43,008 nucleotides of DNA, from assembly GCF_001311925.1 (NCBI RefSeq), contig NZ_BBCG01000030.1, positions 1 through 43,008 on the forward strand. Direction: 5' to 3'. The stretch is from Cellulosilyticum ruminicola JCM 14822. Lineage in GTDB: Bacteria > Bacillota > Clostridia > Lachnospirales > Cellulosilyticaceae. Numbering within the stretch: the first letter of the stretch is position 1; every line of letters begins with the position of its first letter. A program made the position numbers and the translations under genes. Shown here in pieces: positions 1 to 9,129 of the stretch. The notes beneath the pieces were generated by a model that worked only from the letters and a program-made list of their open reading frames with translations, had not been told where the DNA came from and did no database searches.

Positions 1-1457
1 CAACTCGTTAATATCTGTTATAATACCTCTTATCTTAACCATTTCTCCAGCTTCATTATAAACTACTTTACCTTTACAAAGCCCCCATACAATGCTACCC
101 CCAATGCCTTGAACAGAGACTTCTCTACTAAAGACATTCTTTTTACCTTTTTGACACGCCTGAACATCTTTTTCTATTCCCTCTAAAGCTTTATATTTAA
201 TCACTTCTTTATAAGGCACATTTCCCTCTAACTCATCTTCTGCCTTTATAATGTCACTCCATTTTCCTGTGATAAATACCATATCTGTATTTAAATCATA
301 CTCCCAAATCGTTTCTTCTATATCAGCTAAAGTTTCTCTATAACGCTCTTCACTTTCACTTAACGCAGCTCTACTCTCTCCAAGATTCTTGATCATTTGA
401 TTATAATGTTTTGCCAAACTTCCAAACTCATCATTTGCGACATATTTACAATATTGATCAAGTTTGCCTTTAGAAACCTCTGTCATTACAGTTACCATTT
501 CCTCTATAGGATCTGTAATTCTTCGAGACAAATGTATAATGGCAATACCTAATACAAAAATCAAAAAGGCAATCGTACCTACAACAATCCCCAATTCGGT
601 TACTGCTTGATTTTGTACAGCTTTAGCTTTCTGTTCTACTACAATAATCCATCCAACATTAGAGAGTCGATAAAACGCCATATAGTTTAAAACTCCATTA
701 TCCATTCCAGCCATTACCCAACGATTCATCTTTGATATAGGTCCTTCTCCTTTTAATACATTCATAACTTGCTCATCTTCTAATTTCTCACCAATCTTAG
801 CTTGTTCTGGATGTATAATGATAGTGCCCTCATCATCTACAATATATGCACAGCCTCTTTCATTCGACTTAATCTCTTCTACGACTCCCCCAAACACCTT
901 GTTTTTTATAACCTTACACACTGCACCCAGAATTCTCCCATCATCATCTTTTACAGGAACAGTGATATCTGTATTTTCCTTTTTTCTTGTGTTATAATAT
1001 TCTTAAATACACTCTTTCCTTTTAAAACACCTTTAAAATCTTCATTGATACTCATATTACTTTGAATATACTTTTGTTTACTACTTGCAATAATTGCACC
1101 TTTACAATCAATAATATAAACACCGCAACACTCTTCCTCATTTTCTTCTATATGCTTTAGTAAACTTTCTACGTCACCTAACTCTCTACTAACCCCCTCA
1201 TCATCTTTACTCTGTCGCTTTTCCAAAATGTTTATTACTGTTTTATCCACACTTAATATTTTAACTTGTTCTTCTTTCGTTCGTACTAATATTTCCAATG
1301 CTCTTCCTTCAATTGTAGCCACTTGATTCATAGTCATTTGAGCTTTCTCAGCCAACGTTTTAGAAGAATATATATAAATCATAAACGCTAAAATGATTAA
1401 AGGTATACACATCAAAGTAATCATTGTTAATGATAATCTCTTCTTAATCCGCACCAA
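1..1457 (-). CDS. Membrane sensor with dCache, HAMP and PAS domains (partial at window edge, frameshifted)
   Basis: The product begins with a membrane segment at about residues 11-30, followed by an extracytoplasmic cache-like domain. A second membrane helix lies near residues 285-310, then a HAMP linker (RRITDPIEEM), a short coiled coil and a PAS/PAC domain (start YRETLADIEETIWEYDL). The gene leaves the window inside or just after the PAS domain, so the output module (GGDEF, kinase or chemotaxis) is not visible. The reading frame breaks at the T-run 980-985 (A6 in the mRNA): adding one A restores a frame that runs from there to base 1. A GGGAGGAA ribosome site (1461-1468) precedes adjacent TTG (1457) and GTG (1454) start codons. 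Membrane signal sensing is a family inference; the ligand is unknown. Confidence 0.75.
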
Positions 1458-1621
1458 TAATTCCTCCCAAACTTATATAATGATTCTCCCAGGTTAGCAA
1501 CGTCCCCCAACTTATGCCATATCAATAAATCCTATAAGCCGTTTTAACTTTTCGGAATTATTAAAATTTTTATCAAGATAATTATATATCATTAACTATA
1601 CTTTTAACAATTAATTTCTTA

Positions 1622-1669
1622 ACAAAAAAGAAGATTACCATTAACTATTGCTAATGGTAATCTTCTTTT
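1622..1669 (-). terminator. Rho-independent terminator of dnaX-ybaB-recR
   Basis: An 18-bp perfect stem (1626-1643 with 1652-1669) and an 8-base loop, followed on the minus strand by a T-run. The stem overlaps the first bases of the recR stop codon, so the hairpin directly abuts the coding end. Confidence 0.85.
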
Positions 1670-2270
1670 ACATTTCTCTTCTACCTTCAAGGGCTCTAGA
1701 TAAGGTAATCTCATCCACATATTCCAGATCTCCACCAACTGGAACTCCATGTGCAATACGTGTTGTTTTGATTCCTAATGGTTTTAATAATTTACTAATA
1801 TACATTGCAGTTGCTTCCCCCTCGATATTAGGGTTTGTTGCAATAATTACTTCTTCTACTTCTTCTTTACCAATACGTTCTAAAAGCTCTTTAATTTTGA
1901 TATCACTAGGACCTACACCCATCATTGGTGAAATTGCACCATGTAAAATGTGATAAAGTCCTTTATATTCTTTAGTTTTTTCATAAGCCGCCATATCCCT
2001 AGAGTCTTCAACAACCATAATCTGATGATTTGATCTTTGAGGATCCTTACATATAGGACATAGTTTATCATCTGTAATTGTACAGCATCTCTCACAGTAA
2101 CTAATATTTTTCTTAGCTTCTACAAGAGTATTTGCAAGTTTTTCAACTTTTTCTTGTGGTAAACTAATAATATGGAAAGCAAGTCTTTGGGCTGATTTAG
2201 CACCAATTCCCGGAAGTCTTGAGAGCTCTTCAATAAGAGCTACCATCTTATCTCCATAATATCCACTCAC
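1668..2270 (-). CDS. recR: Recombination mediator protein RecR
   Basis: A 200-residue protein of normal RecR length. RecR acts with RecO and RecF to load RecA on gapped DNA. The helix-hairpin-helix ([18 protein letters not shown], about residues 16-33) is followed by the C4 zinc finger (C59, C62, C71, C74) and a Toprim domain (IMVVEDSRD, then [12 protein letters not shown]). The start is GTG at 2270, which overlaps the ybaB stop codon by one base (TAGTG) and has an AGGAGG site 9 bases upstream inside ybaB. Translational coupling to ybaB is therefore likely. It is the last gene of the dnaX-ybaB-recR operon and ends at a strong terminator. Confidence 0.97.
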   Translation of the reverse strand: MSGYYGDKMVALIEELSRLPGIGAKSAQRLAFHIISLPQEKVEKLANTLVEAKKNISYCERCCTITDDKLCPICKDPQRSNHQIMVVEDSRDMAAYEKTKEYKGLYHILHGAISPMMGVGPSDIKIKELLERIGKEEVEEVIIATNPNIEGEATAMYISKLLKPLGIKTTRIAHGVPVGGDLEYVDEITLSRALEGRREM

Positions 2271-2599
2271 TAAAATAATCCTCCTGTTGGAAGCCCTCCT
2301 GTAAGTCTACCCATTTCTTTTTGAGTAAGTTCATCAGCTTGACGAACAGCTTCATTTACAGCAACTAAAACTAAATCTTCTAATGTTTCAACATCATCTG
2401 GGTCTACTACTTCTGGTTTGATTTTGATAGATTTGATTTCTTTTTTACCTGTAATTACAACTTCTACCATTCCGCCGCCAGCTGTAGCTGTAAGCTCTTT
2501 AGTTTCTAAAGCAGCTTGTGCTTCTTCCATTTGTTTTTGCATTTTTTGTGCTTGTTTCATAAGTTGTTGCATATTAGGCATGCCACCAAAATTTCTCAT
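2270..2599 (-). CDS. ybaB: YbaB/EbfC family nucleoid-associated protein
   Basis: A 109-residue protein of the YbaB/EbfC family, small DNA-binding proteins that bridge or coat DNA and sit next to recR in most bacteria. The N-terminus is rich in Met and Gln ([18 protein letters not shown]), forming the family's long helix, and the core carries the typical [15 protein letters not shown] strand segment. An AGGAGG site precedes the ATG. It lies 68 bp after dnaX and overlaps recR by one base. The exact cellular role of the family is not settled. Confidence 0.95.
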   Translation of the reverse strand: MRNFGGMPNMQQLMKQAQKMQKQMEEAQAALETKELTATAGGGMVEVVITGKKEIKSIKIKPEVVDPDDVETLEDLVLVAVNEAVRQADELTQKEMGRLTGGLPTGGLF

Positions 2600-2667
2600 T
2601 ATTCATCCTCCTAGATTTTTATATCAGTACTATCTATTATACCTATTCTTATTAATAATACAACATT

Positions 2668-4281
2668 TTAACTACGAACTTCGATATTAAAATTGATTTT
2701 TGATTCAATATTTCTTAAAACTTGAGAAATATCCTTAACTTCCGTTGTTGGACTTGGACTTGAACCATAAGTCTCTATACACTTATTAGCATATTCCTCT
2801 GCTGTCATTAAACGTATTTTAACTTCTTTTCCTGCAAAGTTACAAATAGCTTTTTCCATTTTTTCAAAGCTTTTCTTCACGCCAAATTCCATTGGCTGCT
2901 TATAAACAATATATAAAATATCATCTTCAATATAACCAGCTTCTGTGGTAGCATATACAGTTTTAAGCGTTGTCTGTTCATCAAGAGAATGTAATACTTC
3001 CTGCCATCTTGCTACAAGCTCTTTTATATCCTCTGGTACAGCTTTAGGTAGCCTTGTAGGCACAACCTCTTTTTGCGGTGCTTGTTGCACGACTTGAGCT
3101 GATGCTGCTTGAATGCCTTGAGCCATAAGTTTTTCAAGCTTCTGTTCTAGCATTTGCATCTTCGTCATCATACTTTCTGCCGAATCATCCATTTGCACTT
3201 CACAAAGTTTAAGTACTGCTACCTCCAATAATACTCTTGGAGAAATAGCCGTCCTTAGTTCATACTCTAGAGTCCCAAACTGCTTGATATAACGCATAAT
3301 CTCATTCGTACTAACTAGTTCAGCTTGTTCCTTCAAAGCTGCTATATACTCATTACTATAATCTAACACTTCTGATGAATTATTAGTTGTTTTCGCTACA
3401 AGTAAATTTCGACTATGCTCTAAAAGATCACTTGCAAATTGCCTAATACTTCGTCCTTGACTATTTACCTCATCACATAACACTAATACTTTAGCAGCAT
3501 CCTGACTTTTAATAGCATTAATCATATCAAACAATATGCTACTATCTACTGCACCTACTAAATAAAGCACTTTTTCCATTGTAATGGTTTCATCAAAATA
3601 AAACGAAATACATTGCTCTAATATACTAAGGGCATCACGCATGCCACCATCTGCAATTCTAGCAATATATGCTAACGCCTTTTCTCCAATATCTATCTTT
3701 TCCTTATCCATATAAGTTCTTAAACAATCTTCTATTTCTCTTGCGGAAATACGCTTAAAATCAAAGCGCTGACAACGTGATAAAATAGTAACCGGTATTT
3801 TCTGTGGATCTGTTGTTGCTAAAATAAATATAACGTGTGCAGGCGGTTCTTCTAAAGTTTTTAATAAGGCATTAAACGCACCAATAGATAGCATATGCAC
3901 CTCATCAATAATATAAACTTTATATTTTCCTACAGCCGGTGTATATTTAACTTCCTCATTAATTTCACGGATATTATCTACACCATTATGTGATGCAGCA
4001 TCCATTTCAATAATATTAATCCCCGTACCATCTTGAACTCTCTTACAAGTTTCACACTCACCACAAGCTGATCCATTAACTGGTGCTTCACAGTTTACAG
4101 CTCTTGCAAAAATCTTAGCAATAGATGTCTTACCTGTTCCTCTGCTTCCTGTAAATAAGTAAGCATGAGCCACACGATTTGAGTTAATTTGATTTTTTAA
4201 TGTTCTTACAATATGTTCTTGCCCTACAACATCATCAAAAGTATGTGGTCTATACTTTCTATATAACGCTAAGTAACTCAT
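2668..4281 (-). CDS. dnaX: DNA polymerase III subunits gamma and tau
   Basis: The clamp-loader ATPase of the replicative polymerase, 537 residues. Walker A is GSRGTGKT (45-52), the zinc-binding cysteines are C64, C73, C76 and C79, Walker B is IIDEVH (124-129), and the sensor/arginine-finger motif SRC lies near 168-170. The C-terminal third (from about residue 380) is variable and helical, as expected for the tau-specific region. An AAGGGGGAAAC ribosome site precedes the ATG. It is first in the operon with ybaB and recR. I did not find a convincing internal slippery site for making a separate gamma form, although I did not check every codon. Confidence 0.97.
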   Translation of the reverse strand: MSYLALYRKYRPHTFDDVVGQEHIVRTLKNQINSNRVAHAYLFTGSRGTGKTSIAKIFARAVNCEAPVNGSACGECETCKRVQDGTGINIIEMDAASHNGVDNIREINEEVKYTPAVGKYKVYIIDEVHMLSIGAFNALLKTLEEPPAHVIFILATTDPQKIPVTILSRCQRFDFKRISAREIEDCLRTYMDKEKIDIGEKALAYIARIADGGMRDALSILEQCISFYFDETITMEKVLYLVGAVDSSILFDMINAIKSQDAAKVLVLCDEVNSQGRSIRQFASDLLEHSRNLLVAKTTNNSSEVLDYSNEYIAALKEQAELVSTNEIMRYIKQFGTLEYELRTAISPRVLLEVAVLKLCEVQMDDSAESMMTKMQMLEQKLEKLMAQGIQAASAQVVQQAPQKEVVPTRLPKAVPEDIKELVARWQEVLHSLDEQTTLKTVYATTEAGYIEDDILYIVYKQPMEFGVKKSFEKMEKAICNFAGKEVKIRLMTAEEYANKCIETYGSSPSPTTEVKDISQVLRNIESKINFNIEVRS

Positions 4282-4336
4282 GTTTCCCCCTTTCTAGAAA
4301 GCTTTTTGCCTTCTTTTAAAATCTTCGCTATTTTTT

Positions 4337-4365
4337 AGTATACCACATTTTTATATTTTCTAATA
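4337..4365 (-). promoter_or_regulatory. Candidate dnaX promoter (extended -10)
   Basis: The minus strand carries TGGTATACT (-10 TATACT at 4337-4342 preceded by TGG). This is an extended -10, which partly compensates for a poor -35 (TATTAG at 4360-4365, 17-bp spacer). It lies 55 bp upstream of the dnaX start. Motif reading only. Confidence 0.45.
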
Positions 4366-4491
4366 CTCTAGTCCTCTTACATCATATATATGATTACTTT
4401 TAATTCAAACTAATTTTTTTATTTTTTCATTTTTACTTTACATATTATTACTATCTTCTCATATTTTGTCAGTAAATAAATGGGCAACTAA

Positions 4492-4520
4492 TTAATATTA
4501 TTAAGTTACTTACTTATAAT
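4492..4520 (+). promoter_or_regulatory. Promoter of the lipase-like gene, overlapped by an inverted repeat
   Basis: TTAATA (4492-4497), a 17-bp spacer and a consensus TATAAT (4515-4520) lie about 80 bp upstream of the ATG. The two elements sit in the arms of an AT-rich inverted repeat, a geometry compatible with a repressor operator. Because the region is so AT-rich the repeat may be accidental. Confidence 0.5.
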
Positions 4521-4601
4521 ATTAATTAATGGCTTCCTATGAAAATCTAGTAATTGATATGATTCTAGATTCACAAAAATTAATTACCGAAAGGAATCTC
4601 A

Positions 4602-5708
4602 ATGAAAAAGCAACATATTAAGTATCCAAGCATTTTGGTATTACTTTTAGTAATTTCAATTGCTGGATACTTTACTTTCAACACAACTAATTCTGTATCT
4701 AATATGACACTTTTAGATACTTCACTTAACACAAATGCCTATGTCTTATCAGAAGATAATTTTGAAGAACAAATGCTTGAAGTTGTAGAACCTTACATAG
4801 CATCTGTCACAACTTCTGGTTATTTCATCTCTAATGACTATACCGATATTTATTATGAGTACTATACAGTACCTTCTGCAAAAGGCAATATCGTTGTCTC
4901 TCATGGCTTTACAGAATCATTAGAAAAATACACAGAACTAGCTTATTATTTCTTACAAGAAGGCTTTAATGTTTATATTATAGACCATCGCGGACATGGT
5001 TTATCAGAACGCACAACAAGCGATTTATCTTTAGTAGATGTTAAAAGCTTTGATAATTATATTAACGACTTATATACTTTTATCAATGAATTTATTACTT
5101 CTAAACAAGATGATTTACCACTCTTCTTATTTGCTCACTCAATGGGGGGTGGAATAGGAACTGGCTTATTAGAAGCATATCCTGATTTATTTGATGGGGC
5201 AGTACTTTCTTCACCTATGTTAGGTATTAATCTAGGATCTGTTCCAAAGTTTGCAGCAAATATTATTTCTAATACTGCTACACTTTTAGGTCAAGGTAGT
5301 CAATATATTATTTCACATAATCCATTTAATCTTGAATATGAAACTTTTGATGCTAGCTCATCAAGTTCTCTTGCACGTTTCAACTACTATCTTGATAAAA
5401 AAATAAATAACAAACACCTTCAAACAAGTGGTGCTTCATATTCTTGGCTTAAGGAAGCACTTTACGCAACACACAATATGATTAAACCTGAAAATCTAGA
5501 ACGTATTACAACACCTATCTTACTTTTCCAATCTGAAAATGATAGCCTTGTATTACCTGGCCCTCAATATGCATTAGTTAATAATGTACCAAGCGCAGAA
5601 CTAATTTTTGTACCAGAAGCTAAACACGAATTATTTAGCACACCAAATGAATTATTTATTCCTTACCTCAATACAGTACTTGATTTTTATACAGCACATA
5701 TTGAGTAA
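4602..5708 (+). CDS. Alpha/beta hydrolase, monoacylglycerol lipase or lysophospholipase type, membrane-anchored
   Basis: A 368-residue serine hydrolase with an N-terminal hydrophobic segment (about 9-25) that probably anchors it outside the membrane or acts as a signal peptide. The fold signatures are the HG oxyanion motif (101-102), DHRGHG (129-134) and the nucleophile elbow AHSMGG with Ser180. Asp314 (in SENDSLV) and His342 (in AKHELF) complete the triad. This is the PldB / monoacylglycerol lipase-like Hydrolase_4 pattern; the substrate cannot be read from sequence. An AAAGGAA site precedes the ATG, the gene has its own promoter and terminator, and it seems monocistronic. Its strand is opposite to the flanking replication and SRP genes. 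Confidence 0.85.
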   Translation: MKKQHIKYPSILVLLLVISIAGYFTFNTTNSVSNMTLLDTSLNTNAYVLSEDNFEEQMLEVVEPYIASVTTSGYFISNDYTDIYYEYYTVPSAKGNIVVSHGFTESLEKYTELAYYFLQEGFNVYIIDHRGHGLSERTTSDLSLVDVKSFDNYINDLYTFINEFITSKQDDLPLFLFAHSMGGGIGTGLLEAYPDLFDGAVLSSPMLGINLGSVPKFAANIISNTATLLGQGSQYIISHNPFNLEYETFDASSSSSLARFNYYLDKKINNKHLQTSGASYSWLKEALYATHNMIKPENLERITTPILLFQSENDSLVLPGPQYALVNNVPSAELIFVPEAKHELFSTPNELFIPYLNTVLDFYTAHIE

Positions 5709-5712
5709 AACA

Positions 5713-5752
5713 CAAAGAGTTGTAACCCAATTGGGTTACAACTCTTTTTATT
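5713..5752 (+). terminator. Terminator after the lipase-like gene
   Basis: A perfect palindromic hairpin (5714-5747, arms AAAGAGTTGTAACCCA and its complement, minimal loop) followed by a U-tract. It begins 5 bases after the stop codon. Confidence 0.85.
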
Positions 5753-5835
5753 TTATAATACACTTATAAACAAGCTACATTTTTAAATTAATTTCCATAA
5801 TATATATACTAGAACATCTTTGAGAGGTTTATATT

Positions 5836-6459
5836 ATGTTAGAGTCACTTTTACTAGTTCTTTCATTATGTATCGATGCCCTTGTTGCTAGCTTTGCATA
5901 TGGTACTAATAAAATTAAAATTCCTTTTATATCAGGCACAATTATATCCATTATTTCAACAGTTTTTTTATTATTAGCTCTAGGACTTGGCTCATGGTTT
6001 AAAGGATTTCTTCCCATAGGCATAACCAGTTTTCTCTCTTGTGGCATTTTACTTATCTTAGGTATAAGTAGACTTTTCGAAGGTATATTAAAAAACTTTT
6101 TAAATAAAAAAGCCTCTGATCCAAGTCATATTGAGTTTAAGCTCTTTGATTTCAAACTTATCCTTAATGTATATGCAGATGCTACAAAAGCTGATTTGGA
6201 CCATTCTAAAGTATTAAGTACTAAAGAGGCTACTTATCTAGGTATCGCACTCTCCTTAGATAGTTTAGTAGTTGGTCTAGGTTTCGGCCTTAATACCATC
6301 GATCTATTACAAATCACTTTAATTTCTTTAATTTTACACGGCCTTGCAATTTTCTTAGGTGTATTATTAGGTAAAAAATGTGTAGAAACTTTAGATGTAG
6401 ACATTTCTTGGCTTAGTGGTTTCATTCTAATTTTATTAGCCATTTTAAATATATTATAG
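5836..6459 (+). CDS. ytaF: Sporulation membrane protein YtaF (MntP-like family)
   Basis: A 207-residue polytopic protein with about six membrane helices in two related halves. Each half opens with a helix containing a conserved Asp (LLLVLSLCIDALVASFAYG near residue 14 and LGIALSLDSLVVGLGFGL near residue 143). This duplicated pattern is typical of the MntP/DUF204 family, and the MLESLLLxLSLxIDAxxxxxAYG start matches its YtaF branch. YtaF genes are found in spore formers; a sporulation role is recorded for the family but the transported substrate is not known. A GAGAGG site lies about 10 bases before the ATG. A weak hairpin follows. Confidence 0.85.
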   Translation: MLESLLLVLSLCIDALVASFAYGTNKIKIPFISGTIISIISTVFLLLALGLGSWFKGFLPIGITSFLSCGILLILGISRLFEGILKNFLNKKASDPSHIEFKLFDFKLILNVYADATKADLDHSKVLSTKEATYLGIALSLDSLVVGLGFGLNTIDLLQITLISLILHGLAIFLGVLLGKKCVETLDVDISWLSGFILILLAILNIL

Positions 6460-6465
6460 TCATTG

Positions 6466-6499
6466 TACAAAAGGGAGAAATTAACTTCTCTCTTTTGTT
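6466..6499 (+). terminator. Weak terminator-like hairpin after ytaF
   Basis: Arms ACAAAAGGGAGAA (6467-6479) and TTCTCTCTTTTGT (6486-6498) pair with one G-U wobble around a 6-base loop. There is no clear downstream U-tract, so termination may be partial. Confidence 0.5.
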
Positions 6500-6658
6500 A
6501 CCTTTAACTCTCTATTTTTTGATTATAATTCACAAATATATATTATTTATATTGAATATTTAAAATTATCTAGAAATATATTGAATATAATTGTAAACTA
6601 TGCTATATTTTTATATGTACACTCACTTTTCAAATTTTTTAATAAAGAAGGTGCTTAT

Positions 6659-7555
6659 ATGGATTTAGTTAACAGATTTATTCCTAATAATGTACCATGC
6701 AAATATACGTTAGAGAGTATTAATGAAAGTTCATTTCCACAATGTATCGCACATAATGATAAATTTAGCATTATTCTACTAGAAAAAGGTTCTGGCAAAT
6801 GTACTATCAACGATTTAACTCTTACACTTATTGCACCAATGGTATTATGCATAAATGAAACAGAAAAACTTACCATTATTAACAGCAAAAATCTTCATGA
6901 ACAAGTTCTTTCTTTTCATCCTAGTATAATTAATAGTTCTTTTAATTTCGAAACTGTAAGACAATTTGATCATACTTTTTCAGCTAATGACATTGAAGTG
7001 GCTCTTAAACTTTCTATATTCTTTAAACGAAGTGCTACTTATGTAGGACAAGTTAAATCCTCTGAACCCGCACTTAAACAACTCCAAAAGTATATGTTAC
7101 TTCTTAGTAATAGTAATATTATAAACTATGGTACACATAACACAATTTATAGTATGATTACTTACATCGAAACACTTGTAAAAACAAATGCTATTTTATC
7201 TGAATCATTTGTTGCTGACACTTCACTAGAAATCCATGACTTACTTTTATACTTACATGATAATTTCAAAGAAAAAATCACAATTCCCCACCTTAGCAAA
7301 GTATTTCACATTAACCGCACCACACTTAGCGACCGCTTTTATAGTGCAACTGGGGAAACAATTATCACTTATCTCAATAAACAACGTATTAATATGTCAA
7401 CTATTATGTTAAGAGATACAACTTACTCTATTTCAGATATTGCGACAGATGTAGGCTTTAATGATACTGCATATTTTGCTAAACTGTTTAAAAAATACAT
7501 TCATCATACACCATCTGAATATAGACAACGTTATCAAGCCTTAACACATAATTAA
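6659..7555 (+). CDS. AraC-family transcriptional regulator
   Basis: A 298-residue regulator. The last hundred residues form two helix-turn-helix units: ITIPHLSKVFHINRTTLSDRF, then SISDIATDVGFNDTAYFAKLF, ending HHTPSEYRQRY, the standard AraC/XylS signature. The N-terminal part looks like a small cupin-type sensing domain (SIILLEKGSGKCTIND), but I cannot name the ligand. I chose ATG 6659 over the upstream in-frame ATG at 6581 because an AAGAAGGTG site (about 6645-6653) precedes it. It is the last of the three plus-strand genes; whether it controls its neighbours is unknown. Confidence 0.9.
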   Translation: MDLVNRFIPNNVPCKYTLESINESSFPQCIAHNDKFSIILLEKGSGKCTINDLTLTLIAPMVLCINETEKLTIINSKNLHEQVLSFHPSIINSSFNFETVRQFDHTFSANDIEVALKLSIFFKRSATYVGQVKSSEPALKQLQKYMLLLSNSNIINYGTHNTIYSMITYIETLVKTNAILSESFVADTSLEIHDLLLYLHDNFKEKITIPHLSKVFHINRTTLSDRFYSATGETIITYLNKQRINMSTIMLRDTTYSISDIATDVGFNDTAYFAKLFKKYIHHTPSEYRQRYQALTHN

Positions 7556-7571
7556 TTCACTTATGAAAATG

Positions 7572-7637
7572 TTAGGATAAATATAAAGGAGCGCCCTTAA
7601 TTTCACCCTTAAGGGCACTCCTTTATATTTATTCTAA
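7572..7637. terminator. Long inverted repeat, probable bidirectional terminator
   Basis: Two 29-base arms (7572-7600 and 7609-7637) around an 8-base loop differ from perfect complementarity at only two positions. The core is GCCCTTAA/TTAAGGGC. It lies just after the AraC gene and faces the SRP RNA terminator. The arms are unusually long for a simple terminator, and the flanking U-tract is weak. Confidence 0.6.
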
Positions 7638-7663
7638 TCTTATTAATAAGACATTTTGGCAAA

Positions 7664-7688
7664 ACAAAAAAACGAGCTTTCGCTCGTT
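7664..7688 (-). terminator. Terminator of the SRP RNA gene
   Basis: On the minus strand AACGAGC, a GAAA tetraloop and GCTCGTT are followed by a run of T residues. This compact intrinsic terminator lies about 15 bases past the mature 3' end of the RNA. Confidence 0.9.
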
Positions 7689-7702
7689 ACGTTCATTATT
7701 AA

Positions 7703-7978
7703 TTAATCCGTGCACTTCGCTTCGACAATAAATTACACGCGTTACTCTAGCAGTAAACTCAAACTAGGCACCCTCACGGCACATAGGCGGGCTTGCTTAG
7801 TGCTGCTTCCTTCCGGACCTGACACGGTTCACAAGTGTCTATTGCGTAAGACCCAACTCTCATCGCCACTTACTAAAGGCAGACCATACAACTTAATGCC
7901 TCAGACGAAGCATCACCCTTGCTATAGCGGATTGCAAGTACAGGGCACCGCTGCCTCCCCAGCTAGCACGGAAATTGT
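7703..7978 (-). ncRNA. ffs: Signal recognition particle RNA, large Firmicutes type with Alu domain
   Basis: The RNA component of the signal recognition particle, which binds Ffh and targets nascent membrane proteins. The minus strand reads the diagnostic apical loop GTCAGGTCCGGAAGGAAGCA (Ffh-binding domain). The 5' part carries the Alu-domain signature AGCTGGGGAGGCAGCGGTGC and CAATCCGCTATAGC. The ends pair: TCCGTGC (5') with GCACGGA (3', at 7707-7713). The length of about 270 nt matches Bacillus and Clostridium 6S/scRNA-type SRP RNA rather than the short E. coli 4.5S form. The exact ends are estimated from the terminal pairing. It sits downstream of tadA, as scr does in Bacillus. Confidence 0.95.
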
Positions 7979-8002
7979 TTGACTGATTTATGTCACAAAG
8001 AC

Positions 8003-8031
8003 ATTTTAACAGCTTTCATGTTATATGTCAA
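8003..8031 (-). promoter_or_regulatory. Strong SRP RNA promoter
   Basis: The minus strand has a perfect -35 TTGACA (8026-8031), a 17-bp spacer and -10 TAAAAT (8003-8008) preceded by TGT, an extended -10. The predicted start near 7996 leaves about 18 bases before the first paired base of the mature RNA, so 5' processing is expected. Confidence 0.85.
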
Positions 8032-8055
8032 TTACTGTTTTTAATTACTAATTTT

Positions 8056-8490
8056 TTAAAGAAGAACTTCTTTAAGTGCTTCATATTGTTTGTCAGCTAC
8101 GACTCTCATAATTTCAACTGTTGTTCTTACAACACGTTCTGCATCAAAGTGTTCTTCATCAGCTGGGAAGAACATAGAGGCTACAACACCTTTATCTGCT
8201 GTTAAAACATATTTTACTGTTGGTAATTCTAAGTTAAATTTATTGATAAGCTCTAAAACAGCTACTTTTTTATCTTCTGCTACTTCTGGTGCTACTAAAA
8301 CTTGTGTCCCAACATATGGTGTATCATCTACATTGATTACAACTGGTTTATTATCACCTTTCATAGGATAAATAGTTCTGAATAAAATTACTTTTTCTTG
8401 TTCTTCTTCTTTGAACATTTTAATTACATCTTTTTCGATCATATAATCTCTAATCATTCTTGCTTTTTTGTGTCTTGGATAAGTTGCCAT
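8056..8490 (-). CDS. Conserved protein of unknown function, possible YbjN-like fold
   Basis: A 144-residue cytoplasmic protein without signal peptide or membrane segment. Alternating beta segments (EKVILFRTIYPM, PVVINVDD, TQVLVAP, VKYVLTADKGVVASMFFP) separated by helices, and a long C-terminal helix, resemble the YbjN/type III chaperone-like fold. This is a weak pattern impression, not an identification. GGGAGGCGC precedes the ATG. It begins 17 bp after tadA and ends just before the SRP RNA promoter, so it probably shares the tadA transcript. In Bacillus no gene occupies this place. Confidence 0.6.
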   Translation of the reverse strand: MATYPRHKKARMIRDYMIEKDVIKMFKEEEQEKVILFRTIYPMKGDNKPVVINVDDTPYVGTQVLVAPEVAEDKKVAVLELINKFNLELPTVKYVLTADKGVVASMFFPADEEHFDAERVVRTTVEIMRVVADKQYEALKEVLL

Positions 8491-8507
8491 AATTGCGCCT
8501 CCCTATA

Positions 8508-8974
<467 letters not shown>

Positions 8975-9129
8975 GATGTCTCCTTTTAATAAGTCCTTAG
9001 TAATAGTCTTATTGTGTTTCATATCTAAATTATATAATTTTTATAGCATCTTTCCATAGTAAATGTGCAAGAAGTATAATTTTTTGTATTGTGCATATCC
9101 TATCTTTATTCTGGAATGGTGGTGACAAT

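Larger units (their letters stand above)
4282..4601. other. Divergent intergenic region between dnaX and the lipase gene
   Basis: 320 very AT-rich bases without a credible gene. It holds the two outward promoters listed separately, an AT-rich inverted repeat over the lipase promoter (4491-4506 with 4512-4526), and a small AATCTAG/CTAGATT inverted repeat (4544-4550 with 4565-4571) in the lipase leader. If the tadA-SRP-dnaX block was interrupted, this is one of the two junctions. Confidence 0.6.

Noticed and set aside
980-985. Programmed -1 frameshift in the sensor gene
   Set aside because: The A6G stretch is not in the codon phase needed for tandem slippage (A AAA AAG), and similar one-base breaks occur in unrelated genes.
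7710-7982. Open plus-strand frame of about 90 codons
   Set aside because: It lies entirely across the SRP RNA gene and reads through its structured bases; it has no ribosome site.
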